From the NCBI RefSeq assembly GCF_037975245.1, contig NC_092571.1, positions 25,682,564 through 25,746,563 of the forward strand: a stretch of DNA of 64,000 bases, given 5' to 3'. The position numbers were made by a program, and so were the translations under genes. Under the pieces are notes generated by a model. It saw only the letters and a program-made list of their open reading frames with translations, did no database searches and was not told the DNA's origin. Within the stretch, counting starts at the first letter, position 1. Each line of letters begins with the position of its first letter. Below, one piece after another: positions 12,235-25,800 of the stretch. The stretch comes from Apostichopus japonicus (taxonomy: Eukaryota; Echinodermata; Holothuroidea; Aspidochirotida; Stichopodidae).

Positions 12235-15200
12235 AAATTTATTTATTTAGTTTTTATTTATCTATTTGTTATGATGTCATTCAAAAGTTCAAATTGTAAA
12301 ATAGTTGACTGTTTCATCTAAAGTTCTGTTACGTAAGTTTACTACTACCCACTACGCTGACACAAGATCAGATTTGTTTGAAAAAGTTGGGCAAGCATAG
12401 AGTACTAAACCAGCATATGGTCATGGAGAATGGAAGTTGGAGAAAAAGTTAGACATATTCTTACCTAGATTAGCAAAACTCAACAAACAGATCAAAGCCT
12501 CTCCAAAGATCCAAGCCTATCTCTCATCACCCTTCACCCCCCCCCCCCTCATTTTTGTTATATGGAACTCTGCTTGAGTAATCTCTGTTGTCAAGACAGA
12601 ATTTATTAACCCCCACAAGATATACTCAAAACATTAAACATTTGGACAATTAATGAAATTCTTTGATAAAACTTGTTCAGTAACTTCAATTTTTCCGTGA
12701 AATTATCAGAGACTGCTTAAAACACATGCTTATTATAACATTTTTATCGGGAGGCGGAGGTATGTGGGGAGGGGATGTTATCGAGATGTGTAAAAATAAT
12801 GTTGCTAAAAAGTTCATGCTGATAAATTTATCTGCGTTGGCATTCTGTAAGAACGGGCTTCTTTCCACATTGGATATACATGTGTGATAGATCATTGATT
12901 ATTTTAAATTTAAAATTATTCCGATAAACTCTAGATTTGGTATATTTTATGGACCAGTTGCAGTTTAGTGTGTTTCAAAGAACAAGCCCCCATTTATAGT
13001 AATATTTGTTACCTTCATCCTAGATATCTAAATATTTTTGAGACAATTTCCCATCACATATTAACGAGGTAGACTAAAGTGGTAGAGACACCCTTTGTGT
13101 TATATCCTTGATTTGCAATGCTTTGTAAAATTTCTTATATCTTTCCACTATTTTTCATTTCGGCTTTTTATTGGAACATGATGTTCTTGTTTGTAATTGG
13201 TCAACACACCTGAGTGAAATACTTGAGGCTATTTAAGGAAGTAAAGAATATCCTGAGAGCTGATGAAAACAGCATTCTTTTAAATTATCTGAGATCAAGT
13301 ATGTCAATTTAAAGATGGTCATAACTGACTTAATTGAAACTTTAATAAACAAATAATTCTGTTGCAACTACAAAATCATACTCCAATTTAATAATCCAAT
13401 AATAATAATACAAATTTGGTTAGAAAAGTTGCCAGATTGTTCAAACTGGACTTCCTCCATCAGAAAGCGAAGGGAAGGAAGCATCTAACTTATTTCCAGG
13501 AACTACTTGAGATGATATATTCAGTTCTGATTATGAGTTTCTACAGTACAACAGTTTTTTTTGTTAACAAACCCATGAAAGCCACGAAGCAATTATGTTT
13601 AATGGAGCAAAGACTAAAATTAGTTTCAGTTGATGTCAATTATAACAAAATTTTTACTTTCAATGAAAAAGTGCATACACAAAGAACGTTAAAGACTGTT
13701 ATTTCCATTTTGGTGTACTTTATCTGTTGCTTCTACAAATTACAAATAAAAAATAAAATATTGCGACATAAAAACATGTCATTTTTAATTATCCAGTTAC
13801 TCTACTTTATAGTTACACAGGCATGACTGTACTGCAGAAATAACTTACTTAATAATGATTAAAGAGGCATAAATTTCAAGGCAATTTTTCATTTGAATAC
13901 CTATTTGAGGATGGCATCAAAGGTTTTCAAGCCAAGAATATTGATAGGCTTCATCAAGGTTTCACTAGATTGAGGTCGCTACCAATAATTACGATTAACG
14001 CACCACAGTATATCGGACTTACAGTTTATGAAAATATCGTGTTACACCGTAGCAGTTTTTCTATCAAGGTACAGTACCAGCCTCGTATGTTAAGCATTGT
14101 CTCAATGTTAAATTAGCATTGTCAGATCGGGAATGTACATCCACATGTGACAGGGTTATAGTGCACCCACCGTTAACACAGGATCATAAAACTGCCTTTG
14201 CTGTGCAAAATTAACGTTAGCTTTGCAGTTATCACTAATATCTAAAAAATTTACAAGCTTAATCATCTGATATAACCAACAATGTCTCTTTCATCATCTA
14301 AGAAAAAAAAATCTTTTGGCAAGTTAAACAACTTGAATTTGGTTTTACAACATGCAACAAATGAAGCAGAACTTTGGAAAAGGGGGGTGGGGTTGGGAAG
14401 GGTAAATTGGTCATAAAAAAACAGAGTTATCCGTCGGAGTACAGAGTACAAAACAGACACAAAGGTTACAAGAATCCTTCACCCCAATACAATCACCCCT
14501 CCAGTACCCTTGAAATTGCTGCCATGCAATATTTACAACAATGTACTGTATGCATATTTTACTTTGAAGAGTTATAAAAATGTTTCAAATTTTGAAAGGA
14601 AAGTACTTGAAGAAGAAGAAGGAAAATAATCCATTGCGTATTGGTTATAGTTGCACATAGATAGATTTAAATATTTTAGTAGGTTAAGGATTGGTACTGT
14701 CGGGTGGAAAAAGAAAGAAATAACTGTACCAAAAGTTTGAAATTTCAACCATCCTCTATCCCCCCTCTCTCCCCAGGGTCCACAACTCCTGAAATAACAG
14801 TGTTTTGTTGTATTTCATACTTTATTTTAATTCTTTGAGGTTGTTAGCATCTTGCACTTACGAAAAATGATTGGAAAACTGACCTCTAACCTTTCCAATC
14901 TTCGATACAAAGAACCTACAGTAAATGGCTTTGATTTGAGCACCTACGACAAATGATATTAATTTCAAACTTCACATTACAGGTAACTGGTATTACATTT
15001 TATAATGTCTTTAGTATATGTACAAAGATCTATAAAAGGCAACAACACTATCAAAGTGTCAATTAAGTGCTTTGTGAGTGATGGGGTGGGGGCATGTAGG
15101 ATTATCCCTAACCAGGCAGGGGGTGGGGGTTTTCAATAAAGTTGATCCTTTGTTATTTACAGTAATTCAATTAATCTTACACTTCCCAATATTTGATAAC

Positions 15201-18200
15201 ATGAAATATCTACCCGGACAAAGGTTTTCACTTACCTTCTTTTTTCACTTTGCACTCTTACACTACAACATTTTTGAGTTGTGTTTTTGATAGAATACTA
15301 ATATCTTAACATGTTATTCTTGCATACATTTTTTTACAAGTATGCTATTAACCATAATGTTTATTAACCTCTACTGGGACATTAATGCACCTGTCAAATG
15401 TATACATGTAAGTAGGAGACTATCAGAGCTCAGAGTATGGTGCTTGTAATATGTGGCAAATCGGGGTTTACCAACCCGTGCCAATGATGCACACACATGT
15501 CACACCAACTAGTATATCTCTCTCTTTCCAAGAAAATGATGATGCAATCATATGCAAATTTTGACATTCTAAGCTATATAATGTTTATCCTACAACTTAC
15601 CATTTGAATAATGTTGGTTATTTCCTATTTAACTGGAATATTATTAAACATGCAGACATTAAACATGCAGACTGACCTGTTGTTGAGGGGGCCGGAGGGG
15701 TGACTTTGGGGTCGGACAGCCCCCCTTCACAATTGACAGGTGCATAGCATACGACGTGCAAACACATTCAGTGACAAGTGCAGATCTCAAAAGTAAAGAC
15801 TAGCAATGCAGCTAAAAGTTGAAAAACGATGATTCAACTAACATATATACACTGTACATGGTAATACAACTCTATGCCAAAGTTTAACGGGAGAAACCAA
15901 CGCTTTAACTCACCTTTACCTTTATGTGATAGAGATGTCTGTGATGAGAAACTTCCCAAACAAACTACAAACATTATTACCCAGCTTTGGAGATATCACG
16001 GTTTACATATTAACAAAGGTTAGCAAAAACATCACCTTTGCAGACAATGTTCGGTTTTCAAATCCCGCCTCTACTGAGGTAAAACTATTAAGCAAAGTAA
16101 TTGAAGAAAGACAAGCATAAACAACTGAAGCACTATGGAGGTTCCATATTAAATGCCCTGTTTAGACTTGCTCAAGTCTTCAGACAAGCATTTGAAAGAA
16201 ACCCCTTCATAATAAGATATCTCACAAATCGAGTCAAGTTGTTCATAGCTAATCGGAGAAGTGTTTTCATGGCAATCATCTCTATGATAATGAGTGAATG
16301 CTGTTTTTGGTTTGACTATCCTTGTAATCTACTGCTAAACATAGTTCAAAGACGTTCTTTTGACTAGGAAGGCATCATAAAATGGTTTAAAGCAGGAAAA
16401 AAATAGACAGGGCTGATCTTTAAGTCATATCTCCACCAAAAGACAAATCTATCCTGGGTCGCAACTACCAAACAACCCTTTTGGACCGAATGATGGGCAA
16501 ACAGTTTGGATTAAGAAATTATGGTACTCGAAACACCCCTTTTTTTTTCAACCGATGTTAACTAAAAGTAACTTTTTCGGCAACTTGAATGAATAATCTT
16601 GGTTGACTGGAGAAAACGCTTGCAAACATTTGTAAAAAGATCAGCCTTGCCTGAGGTATAGCTTTTACCACAGAAACACACAAATCAAGGTAAAAGTCTT
16701 TCTAAAGTGGTAGTCAATGAAAGTGTTACAGTCATCTTATGAAGTCTGGTCTAACTTAAAGCAGTATGTAATTAGATCTGTTATTTGGTGCAGTAGGTCG
16801 GCAAAGCAAAACGAGAACTGTTAACATTTATTGAAACATTCACAACAATTTATGAAAGCCATTACCATTCATGAACTACTACTGACTAAAATAAGCAGCA
16901 ACTTCTGACAGCATAACACTAAAACAAATCACATGGACACATAGAAAGCACACATTGAGGTAAATGCCATGGACATGATAGGGGTCAGTCGGGGGTGGGG
17001 GGGTGAGTGAAGGGGGCACCTGAGTTGTAATGTCATTTGTAGAATCGATAGAGTGTCCACCAAAGAGGCAGTTCTAGTTTGCAGATTTTTGTTACCAAGT
17101 TGGGAAACAGAAACAGGGAAACCTCCTTCAAAAGTTCCTGTGCAAAGTGAAAACCCAATTCCTGCTGAGTGCACCATAATGTTGAAGCAAAGCCCTTTGT
17201 TTTCATGGTTAGAGACAAATTGGCACTCCTCTAGACCTACACTAGGGTAAAACCATATTTATTTAATAGAGATGATCACCTTTATTCGCATGTAAATTTT
17301 AGCAATGCAGCATTTTTGCATTGAAAGAATTATATCATCACACTTAAACTGCTAATTTTCTTCCCTTCAACTTTCACAACTAAGTTTCATAAATGTGCAA
17401 CAAACATTTCAACATTTGTCACAGTTTGGGAATATCTTGGTATCTTTATCTTTCATGGTTTCTATGGTGCCATAGACAAAGGGAGGCAGTTTTCCCTGTT
17501 TTTTAGTACCATCAAGTGAACCTTTTAACTTACTTTTATAGCTCCTTTAATGGTCAGTATTGGCCCCTAAATATGCTAGACAGTTAGGACTTCAACATAA
17601 AGCATTGTACAACCACGTACTGAATATTTTTGCCTCGCTGTAACATTCAATCGGCAGATTCAAAACTCCTAAACTTAATGTTTGGAAGTAACCTCAAAGA
17701 TGCACAGACACCAGCAAAGTACTTTTGAAAAATGTCTACGATTTGGAAAATTGGCCAAATGGGACAGCCCCCCCCCTTCCCCCCCAAAAATATCAAACTT
17801 GACCCTGTTGTCTCCTAACCAGGAAGTAGTGTCAGCAATTGAATGACTATCACTTAAGTCATATATACAAAGAGAAATTGCCTTTTTTCCCGGAGAATCT
17901 TGAATGGGTGGGGTGCTATTTAGACATATGTGATTTATAAAGCTGCTATATAACCAAAGAAAATGAGAAAAACATCGATTTGAAGTCAAATCAAAAGCAC
18001 TTAAAGTACATTTTCAAACTGCATTTGCCCAAAAATATTGCAACATTAAATCGAGAAATAAAAAAATAAAAAACCCTGAGCTTGACCATGGCTTCCCTTT
18101 TTTCCTTTCCATTAGAAAATTTCTTTAGTACTATTTTATGAGATCAGAATAAGTCAGATTTTACGGAAAAAAAACTGTACCGGGAGGGGCTGTGAGCGGT

Positions 18201-19392
18201 ACACATCTTCAGAGAATAATTTTGCCAGTGTTGCTTCTCCCATAAATCTTTCGTACTTGAAAGGAAACAGTCTTTTATGAGACAAACTTCAGAGATTTCA
18301 AAAGAGTTACACAAAATTTGAACTATAAATTTTTCCCAATGGTCTTGGCTTAAAATTCAGAGAATAACTATTTCCATTAGATGGATTGATATTTCCATAG
18401 ATGGATTGATATTTGATTACCTCTCCCCACCCCCCCCCCCCCTATTCTTTAATTTTTTTATTGAATGAAGTCAAGAAATTGAGATCTCCCATTGACTTTT
18501 ACTTGTTTATATTCTGAATTGTGTAAGGAACAGAGTTCATCCTGTGTATATATTCCAGACATGCCATGGACATCACATGACATGAATAGTGACATGCCTA
18601 CCTGATGGGAAATGACCTATGCCCTCTGGTAGACTTGGGTCAACAAGTTTGTGCGGTACCTATCTACTACATTGCTGAGCATCGTATCTTTGTAATTTTC
18701 ACTAATTATAAATTCTCTTGCTTAGAATCTGATCTTGCAGAATGCTGCTTCCAGAAAAAAAGTAAGATAAACTATTGCACCAAATGGTTGTGACCAGTAA
18801 CTTTGACGTACTGTTTTACTTTGTGTGTGAGAGGTTTAGGGTAGAATTTTCCGCCATTGTCTAATTAATTGAGACAACCAGAATTCCTAGAGGGAATAAA
18901 AACAACCATTCTTTGCTGCCAGTAGTGAAACAGTTTCTTTCCTGCAGTAAAAAAATGGTCTTCCAGTACACATTCTACGTATAGTACTAATCAGATGACC
19001 CGCAGGGATTTGATCAACTTTAAGAATGAAATTCAGTTGGTCCCTTTCAATAACTTTTAACAATCCACCAATGTCTGTGTAAACAAAACAAATACTCAAT
19101 GATTGCAAAACTTGACCATTTTTTACATAATCCTCTCCAATCTCCAATTTTTGTCTCCGTTAACAATCATAAGTGATAGAGCTATTGGACATTTACTGTC
19201 ATCCTCCGAGTATAAAACACACAACAACAAAAAACTAAAAAACAAAATTAGAGTGACGGGCAACATCAACAAGCCATGACAATTCAGCCCGGTTGCAAAC
19301 GAGGGATTAGCAATTCGTTTGGGCAGATACAGCAGCTAGTCGATTAGGTAACGTGTCAAATAGGAAAGCTGCAGCAGGTGCAAAATCCCCTG
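12235..19392. other. Gene-poor region, possible distal 3' UTR of the receptor gene
   Basis: Seven kilobases without a supported exon. Open frames such as 13416-13826 and 15926-16367 are AT-rich and lack domains. On the minus strand, AATAAA-type hexamers occur near 18457 and 17262. These could end a long 3' UTR of the minus-strand receptor gene whose stop codon is at 19863, but I cannot choose a cleavage site from sequence alone. Confidence 0.35.
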
Positions 19393-19810
19393 CAGCCAAG
19401 CTAGGCTGAATCAAAGTCTCAAACCGTAGTTTATCATCTCCACAGTCTGGCAGAGGCTACTGTGTGACAATGCAGAGCACTAATAGATTATGTACTATGC
19501 AGCCTGGCTGCAGCCTGGCTGCAGGGATACTGCGGCCAGGCTGAATCCAAGGTCTCAAACGGTAGTTTATCATCTCCAGTCCGGCAGAGGCTACTGTGTG
19601 ACAATGCACAGCACTAATAGATAATGTACTATGCAGCCTGGCTTCAGCCTGGCTGCAGGGATACTGCAGCCAGGCTGAAACAAAGTCTCAAACGGTATTT
19701 TATCATCTCCACAGTCCGGCAGAGGCTGTGTGACAACGCAGAGACCTAATAGATTATGTACTATGCAGCCCGGCTGCAGCCTGGCTGCAGGGATACTGCA
19801 GCCATCCTAC
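19393..19810. repeat. Tandem array of about 134-bp units, 3' flank of receptor gene
   Basis: The marker GTCTCAAAC recurs at 19416, 19552 and 19685, giving periods of 136 and 133. Units include CAGCCTGGCTGCAGGGATAC and TTTATCATCTCCA. A further partial unit ends near 19810, about 50 bp beyond the receptor stop codon, so the array probably lies inside the 3' UTR. Each unit holds CAGCCTGGCTGCAG-type inverted repeats that could fold into hairpins. Confidence 0.85.
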
Positions 19811-19862
19811 GTTTTTGACACAGTAGTGCCTATGGGATACATGCAAGCAGTGACATTGAAGC

Positions 19863-22800
19863 CTACATTGGCAAGATATTTTCATCTCTATCTTCGTCTT
19901 CATCCATACCAAGCTGGTCATCGCCAAGACCCTTATAACTTCGCACTTCTTCCGTCTTCTGACATCTGCATATGAAATCGCAGCCGTCCTTTTGGTAAGA
20001 CACAAGAAAAGAATAAATATCGTCGTAAGATTTACTGCAGTGCTTTCTATTGACATTAACCCCCCCAAAATACCAGAAAATTGGTTCAAACGAATGCCCG
20101 TTTCCCCCCCCCCCCCTTTTTTTCTTATTATGGTAAATTAAAGTTTCAGATATTTCAACAGCATTACACATTCTGGGCGTGTTAAAAGAAGGAGAACACC
20201 AGTAAAATTTTAAAAACGTCAACTGCATTTTTAAATCAATTGTACCTTCTTTTAGGTCCCTACACACAATTATCCACACCCTCCCTTGGAAATATCCCAG
20301 AGAAAATGTTTCCTTTGTGGGGGATATATCCGTTGTCCAGGGAAATGCACTTTCTACCAGACAGAATTGATATAGAGACCCCTCATTTTCTTGTGCATGT
20401 TTTGCATCAAAACAAAAATCTGGAAAAACACATTCCATGAATTCATCTGGTTTATTAATCAGTTTACAACGATGTCTTAAGTAAGAATCGATAGAAAGAA
20501 AATAGTATTGTCAGAAATCTGAAACCAATCGCTGCAAAAATCTGTTCACGTTTTAACTATTTCTGCAAATTTTTGTACCTACCGCTGACAGACCTCCAAG
20601 TTTTTGCCAATACGCTAAGTGTGGTATTTGTTCTGTTCCCTTTGCGTGAGCGACGTATCGCTGATAGAGGAATCCAACTACGAGATAGACCGTAGCTATG
20701 CTGAGAATTCTGTCGAAACAGAGATAGGAAAACACATCATCAGTCTGAGGAGATGTTTAAAATTCAATAAAAGTGTTGTGAATGATCAGAAGTTACATTC
20801 TTCAGTTTACAGTAGATTTACAAGACGGGTTAATAGGCACGGTTTAAGTTATTGAAACGATTCACAATGTACGATATGGTGGCAGTTTCCTGCACAAATT
20901 TAGATTGAAAAAAAAAAAAATTAGATTGAAAAAATGCAGTGGTTTCCAGACTAAGGAAAGCCACAACACAGGATCAGGTGCCACACAATGCACACTCAGA
21001 GCTACAAAGCCATCCTAATACACTACTACACAAGGATATAAAATGAGCCACTTTTGCAACCATATGGATAATGACCGTTTTACATAGACAGGACACAACA
21101 AGTTCTCTTTCACAACATTTGGTGGTAACTGGGGGGAATAAAGTTAGTCGCTACAATCCGATTCAATTGTGTAAACCAATATTTCAAAGTCCTGCTGTTG
21201 ACCTAACCATTGCAACTTTATGCAAATGTAGCAGTCTCTACCACAGAATAAACAACAAATTATTATTATCATTATCATTTTTGGGGGGGGGGGGTGTCTC
21301 AATGTTGATAAGGTCAATTCCATATGAATATGAGGCAAGCTAACAATATTATTAAAACCCATCCAGGGGGGAAGTCTCATTGTTGATAAGGTCTATTCCA
21401 TATGAATTTGAGGCGGCAAGCTTACAATATTATTAAAACACATTCAAGGGGTGGGGAGGAGTGGGGGTCTCATTGTTAATAAGGCCAATTTCACATGAAT
21501 GTGAAGCAAGCTTACAATATTATTTAAACCCATCGAGGTGGAGGGGGTCTATTCCATATGATTGTGAGGCAAGCTTACAGTATTATTAAAACCCATCCGG
21601 GTAGGGGGGGGGGATTTAGGGGGTCTCATTGTTGGTAAGGTCAACTCCATATGAATGTGAGGCAAGCTTACAATATTATTAAAACCCATCTGGGGGAGGG
21701 GCAGAGGGGGGGTTCTATTCCATATGAATGTAAGGCAAGCTTACAATATTATTAAAACCCATCTGGGGGAGGGGCAGAGGGGGGGTTCTATTCCATATGA
21801 ATGTAAGGCAAGCTTACAATATTATTAAAACCCATCTGGGGGAGGGGCAGAGGGGGGTTCTATTCCATATGAATGTAAGGCAAGCTTACAATATTATTAA
21901 AACCCATCTGGGGAGGTTGGGATGTGGGGGGGATCTCATTTTTAATGAGGTCTATTCCATATGAATGTGAGGCAAGCTTACAATATTATTAAAACCCATC
22001 CAAAAGAGAATGAAGATTTATTGACACATGCTACGCTGGATTGCACTTCAAATAAGTAGTAGCAGTCAGAATTTTTCTCCCTATTTTCTTCCAGAATTTG
22101 AACTTCTCCCTAAAAACAAGAAAAGGAGAGAGAGAGATAAATAAATGCAAATATCAGAAATGCAAAATTAGATTAGAAAAGCACAAAGAAGAAAAAAAGT
22201 TTAAGCATGGTTGATTAATACACAGTGGGGCTTTTCCAAGTCAACAAAGGGCCTATCTAGTTCTGTGAATTTTGTTTACAAGCTTTGCTACAAGTTTTAG
22301 TACTGGATTCATCAGCATCTATTATTTTAGGTAAAAAGGAAAATAGACAATGATGAGAATATAGATTTTCTATATATAATTATTTTAGCATATAAGTCTG
22401 TACTTGAATGTGACCTAGAGTATGTACAAGTAGCCTCACGCTATACCTCTTGAATCTGGGGCATTTTGGAAATCTTATAAAGATACCCGGATATTTATCA
22501 CTCATGCGCCTGCCGAGAACCTTGCGTTCATACTTGAACTCGTACTAAAAGAGAATTGTACTCAAGTGTACTCATGTTACAGCAGTATTAAAATTTTGTA
22601 TTCGCATTCATTTTGCACAAAGCAAAATGTAAAATGATTGCATTGACAAGCAACCTGTGGCTTCACATGATAAAAAAAAAAAAATAATAAACATAAAATA
22701 TTAACATAAAAATAAAACAATGACAAAGAGCCTAAGACACCACAGGGTAGGCAACATGCAGTGCCAAGTGTGGTTATCATGCTAACATCTTTTCACAGCC

Positions 22801-25800
22801 CTCGAGAATCCTACATAATGGAAGGTACAGTGTTGATATCTATACATCACACCAACTGAGGTGATGACTATTATTCCACTCTGTGAAAACCAGACATTTT
22901 TGGGGCGCTTGTTTACGGGGTTCACTTGTGATATGATTTAGGGTTAGTAATAGGTGCTACTTTGGCTACATAAAGTTTGGTATAGGTCTAGGCCAGAGGT
23001 CAGCACAATGAAATCTTGTATCTGATCCAAATTTTGATGTAAGCCATTTATAGAAGACACAAATATATATAAACATTGGGTCTTTCAGTTCCTGTCTAAT
23101 GTCATATTTCGGCTTTCGAGGTGGGGATTGGTACTTCTCAAAGTGTTGTGGCTTGTAGATTAGATACAAAAGATCAATTTCTTGCCCATTTCCTCCCAAA
23201 CTGTCATATTTTCCGGGTACTTTAGCTTCTATGCTTACCCTGATTTGTACATTATCCACTTACCAAAAGAGTGCCAGGATTGCACAAGATGATTAAATGG
23301 GACTGCCTTTTTTCGGAATTACAATGTGAGCCGTATTTGTCACCGTCCTTGTAAGTTAGAAATATCCAGTCAGCTGAAATTGAGAAAAAGTTTGTGTGAT
23401 ATCATAGAACTGACGGTTAAGTTACCACTTAATCAGTTAGGGCAATAAAGTTAAAGATTCCATTTGATTCAGACACTTTCAATCACATTGAAAAAAGATA
23501 ATAAATACGTCCCAAATGAGGGTAATTTTGGGCCTAATTTTCTTTATGAACACTCTACTACTAGTCAAACTAATGAATAGCATTAATAAGGGCTTTTAAT
23601 ATCAAATAAAGTATCAAAGTAACTGTCTGTGATCTTATATACTTTAAATAACCATTCTTGAGATAAATATTGCCTTAAAGGCATTGAAGACTCGCCCCAA
23701 ACCGCGTGCGGCCATCTGAAAAAGTTTACTTTCCGTTGCTTGCAAGTGACATTTTGTTTGTGTCGCTACAAAATGCAGACAGTACAGTGATGAAATGTGA
23801 TACCTTTTTATCTTTTAGCTGGACCTGAGATGTCCATCGCTGTATTGTTTGTACACTGTGCTGTGGGTATTGACCGCAGCTGTATGTACCGACTGTACAC
23901 TAGAGTCTAATTACCGATGGTAGCAAGCTGTGTGTGTGTGTATTTTCTGGTCAGACTACCGGCATTAGACGTTTCTTTTTGCGCAAGTCTTCACTCCCTT
24001 TAAACAGGCTTGGACAATTATGTCACATGCTCTCTTTGCTTAGCAATTCATGTTTTCTTAATTTTATATATTAAGACAATGAGAGTACATTATTCTTTAT
24101 CCTTTAATATTTCCCAACCTGCTCTAAATATATATTTACCCCTTACCTCATGTTGGCCTTGTGCTACAAGGTTGAAGACCACCCCGACCCACTGCCCCAA
24201 TTTCTCCCTCTTGTCCGACCTGCTCACAGATACACACAATCGAAACGTTTACAATGACAATAATAGAATTAATTAGTAGAGAATTACCCAAAATTTGCAC
24301 AACTGGTCTCTCCACATCCTCTGGCAATTTCAAAACATTCAAATGGGAACTATTCTTCCTAGCTGAACCAGATCACTCTTAAAGTGACTCAAATTTATCA
24401 CCTTTGCAATGGTTTCCACTCACACATTCTGCATATTACTTCCCTCCATGTTACCCTGAAATAGTTTTAACTCATCTGAATTTGCTACAACTTGGCAAAG
24501 CCCATCGCTGATGCTAACCAACGACTTTAGAAATCTTTAGTAACGCTTCAAGGGATACAAAACTTACTGCCATTCTTAATACTCGTTGCATTGACACGGC
24601 CAAGGACCCGTTTAGTATCATCTTTAGTTTGTGTGACACCTGCACTTGTGTCATCCAATGATTTACAGAAACTAAACTCATACTCATAATTTTCTCCATC
24701 TGTTACTGTCCGGCTGAAAGAAAAAGAGAATAGGGAAATGGTTCAACTTGAGAGTAAGAGCCTAAGGTAGGGTTGGTACATATAGTGAGTTTGTATAAAA
24801 ATAAAAGTGGTTACACCTTTCAGCAGAACAGAAAACAATATATTTCATGCTAAGCCAGTCATATCTTTAGATTTGCAATACAGGGTATTGCTAGCACTAT
24901 GATATCAACAATTCTTTAATTAATGGCAAGTTACAAAACTCAAAAAAGTGGTAATAAATTGAATTACCAGTCAACCACACAAAGGTTTTCGAACATGCAT
25001 TGATTCAAAAATGCTTTGTGGGCTTTATAAAATTATGCTATGAACTTATAGGAATTAAATGAATACAGGGATGGATAAAGCAAAGCACTAAGTACTTAGA
25101 TCAAAAAAGATGTACGTATTTTAGATCCTCCTGCAAGCAGGAATTCGCGATGAAGCCTCATTGGCTTAGCAGATGTTTATAACATTTTGTCAATTTTCCA
25201 ACAACATCCTTAAGACAAATGGAAAGAGGTACAGCTCCAAAACTTATTTGAAACAAGAAAAATAACTTAGCTTAATTCAGTAAGACAATATTCAAAGTTC
25301 TGGATACTTTGAGAGCAAAAGCTCTACCTACTACTGTAGTGCTAAAACTTAAAGAGTGTGACTTTTAATCTGCATCCAGCCAGTCAACTACCATAGGGTC
25401 CTTGACGGGGACTTGAGTGTCCCTCCTGATCCTTTTTTTCTTCTACTAAACTAAGTACCATATATAGCCTAGGTATCACTAAATTCATGTGTTGATAAGG
25501 ATCAGTATATTTCTTCCTGTTTCACTGAGATTTTGACGCTAAAAGAAATTCATGATTCCAGTTATTGTACATACCACACCATTGCGTATTTACCTATCCT
25601 GTAACTGTTATGTACAGTAGCTTACTACAAATACTCATATGCACAGCTAAGTAATACTAATAAAAGACTAATACTAGTAATACTAATAGTGCCATATCCA
25701 TACTGGAAAGTACTTTGACCATACGCCAAAGAAATACGCCACGGTGGATGTGGTTTTGTTTTGTATTTGTACGCCACACTATCTAAGCGGAGCGCCACCA

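Noticed and set aside
13416-13826. 136-codon ORF
   Set aside because: Lys/Ile/Phe-rich composition follows from AT content. No domain, no homologue recognised, and no promoter or splice context.
19863-20438. 191-codon minus-strand ORF as a single gene
   Set aside because: Only the last 41 residues (from 19988) are real, being the final M6PR exon. The rest is intron, as shown by the acceptor AAAAG at 19989-19990 and the family alignment.
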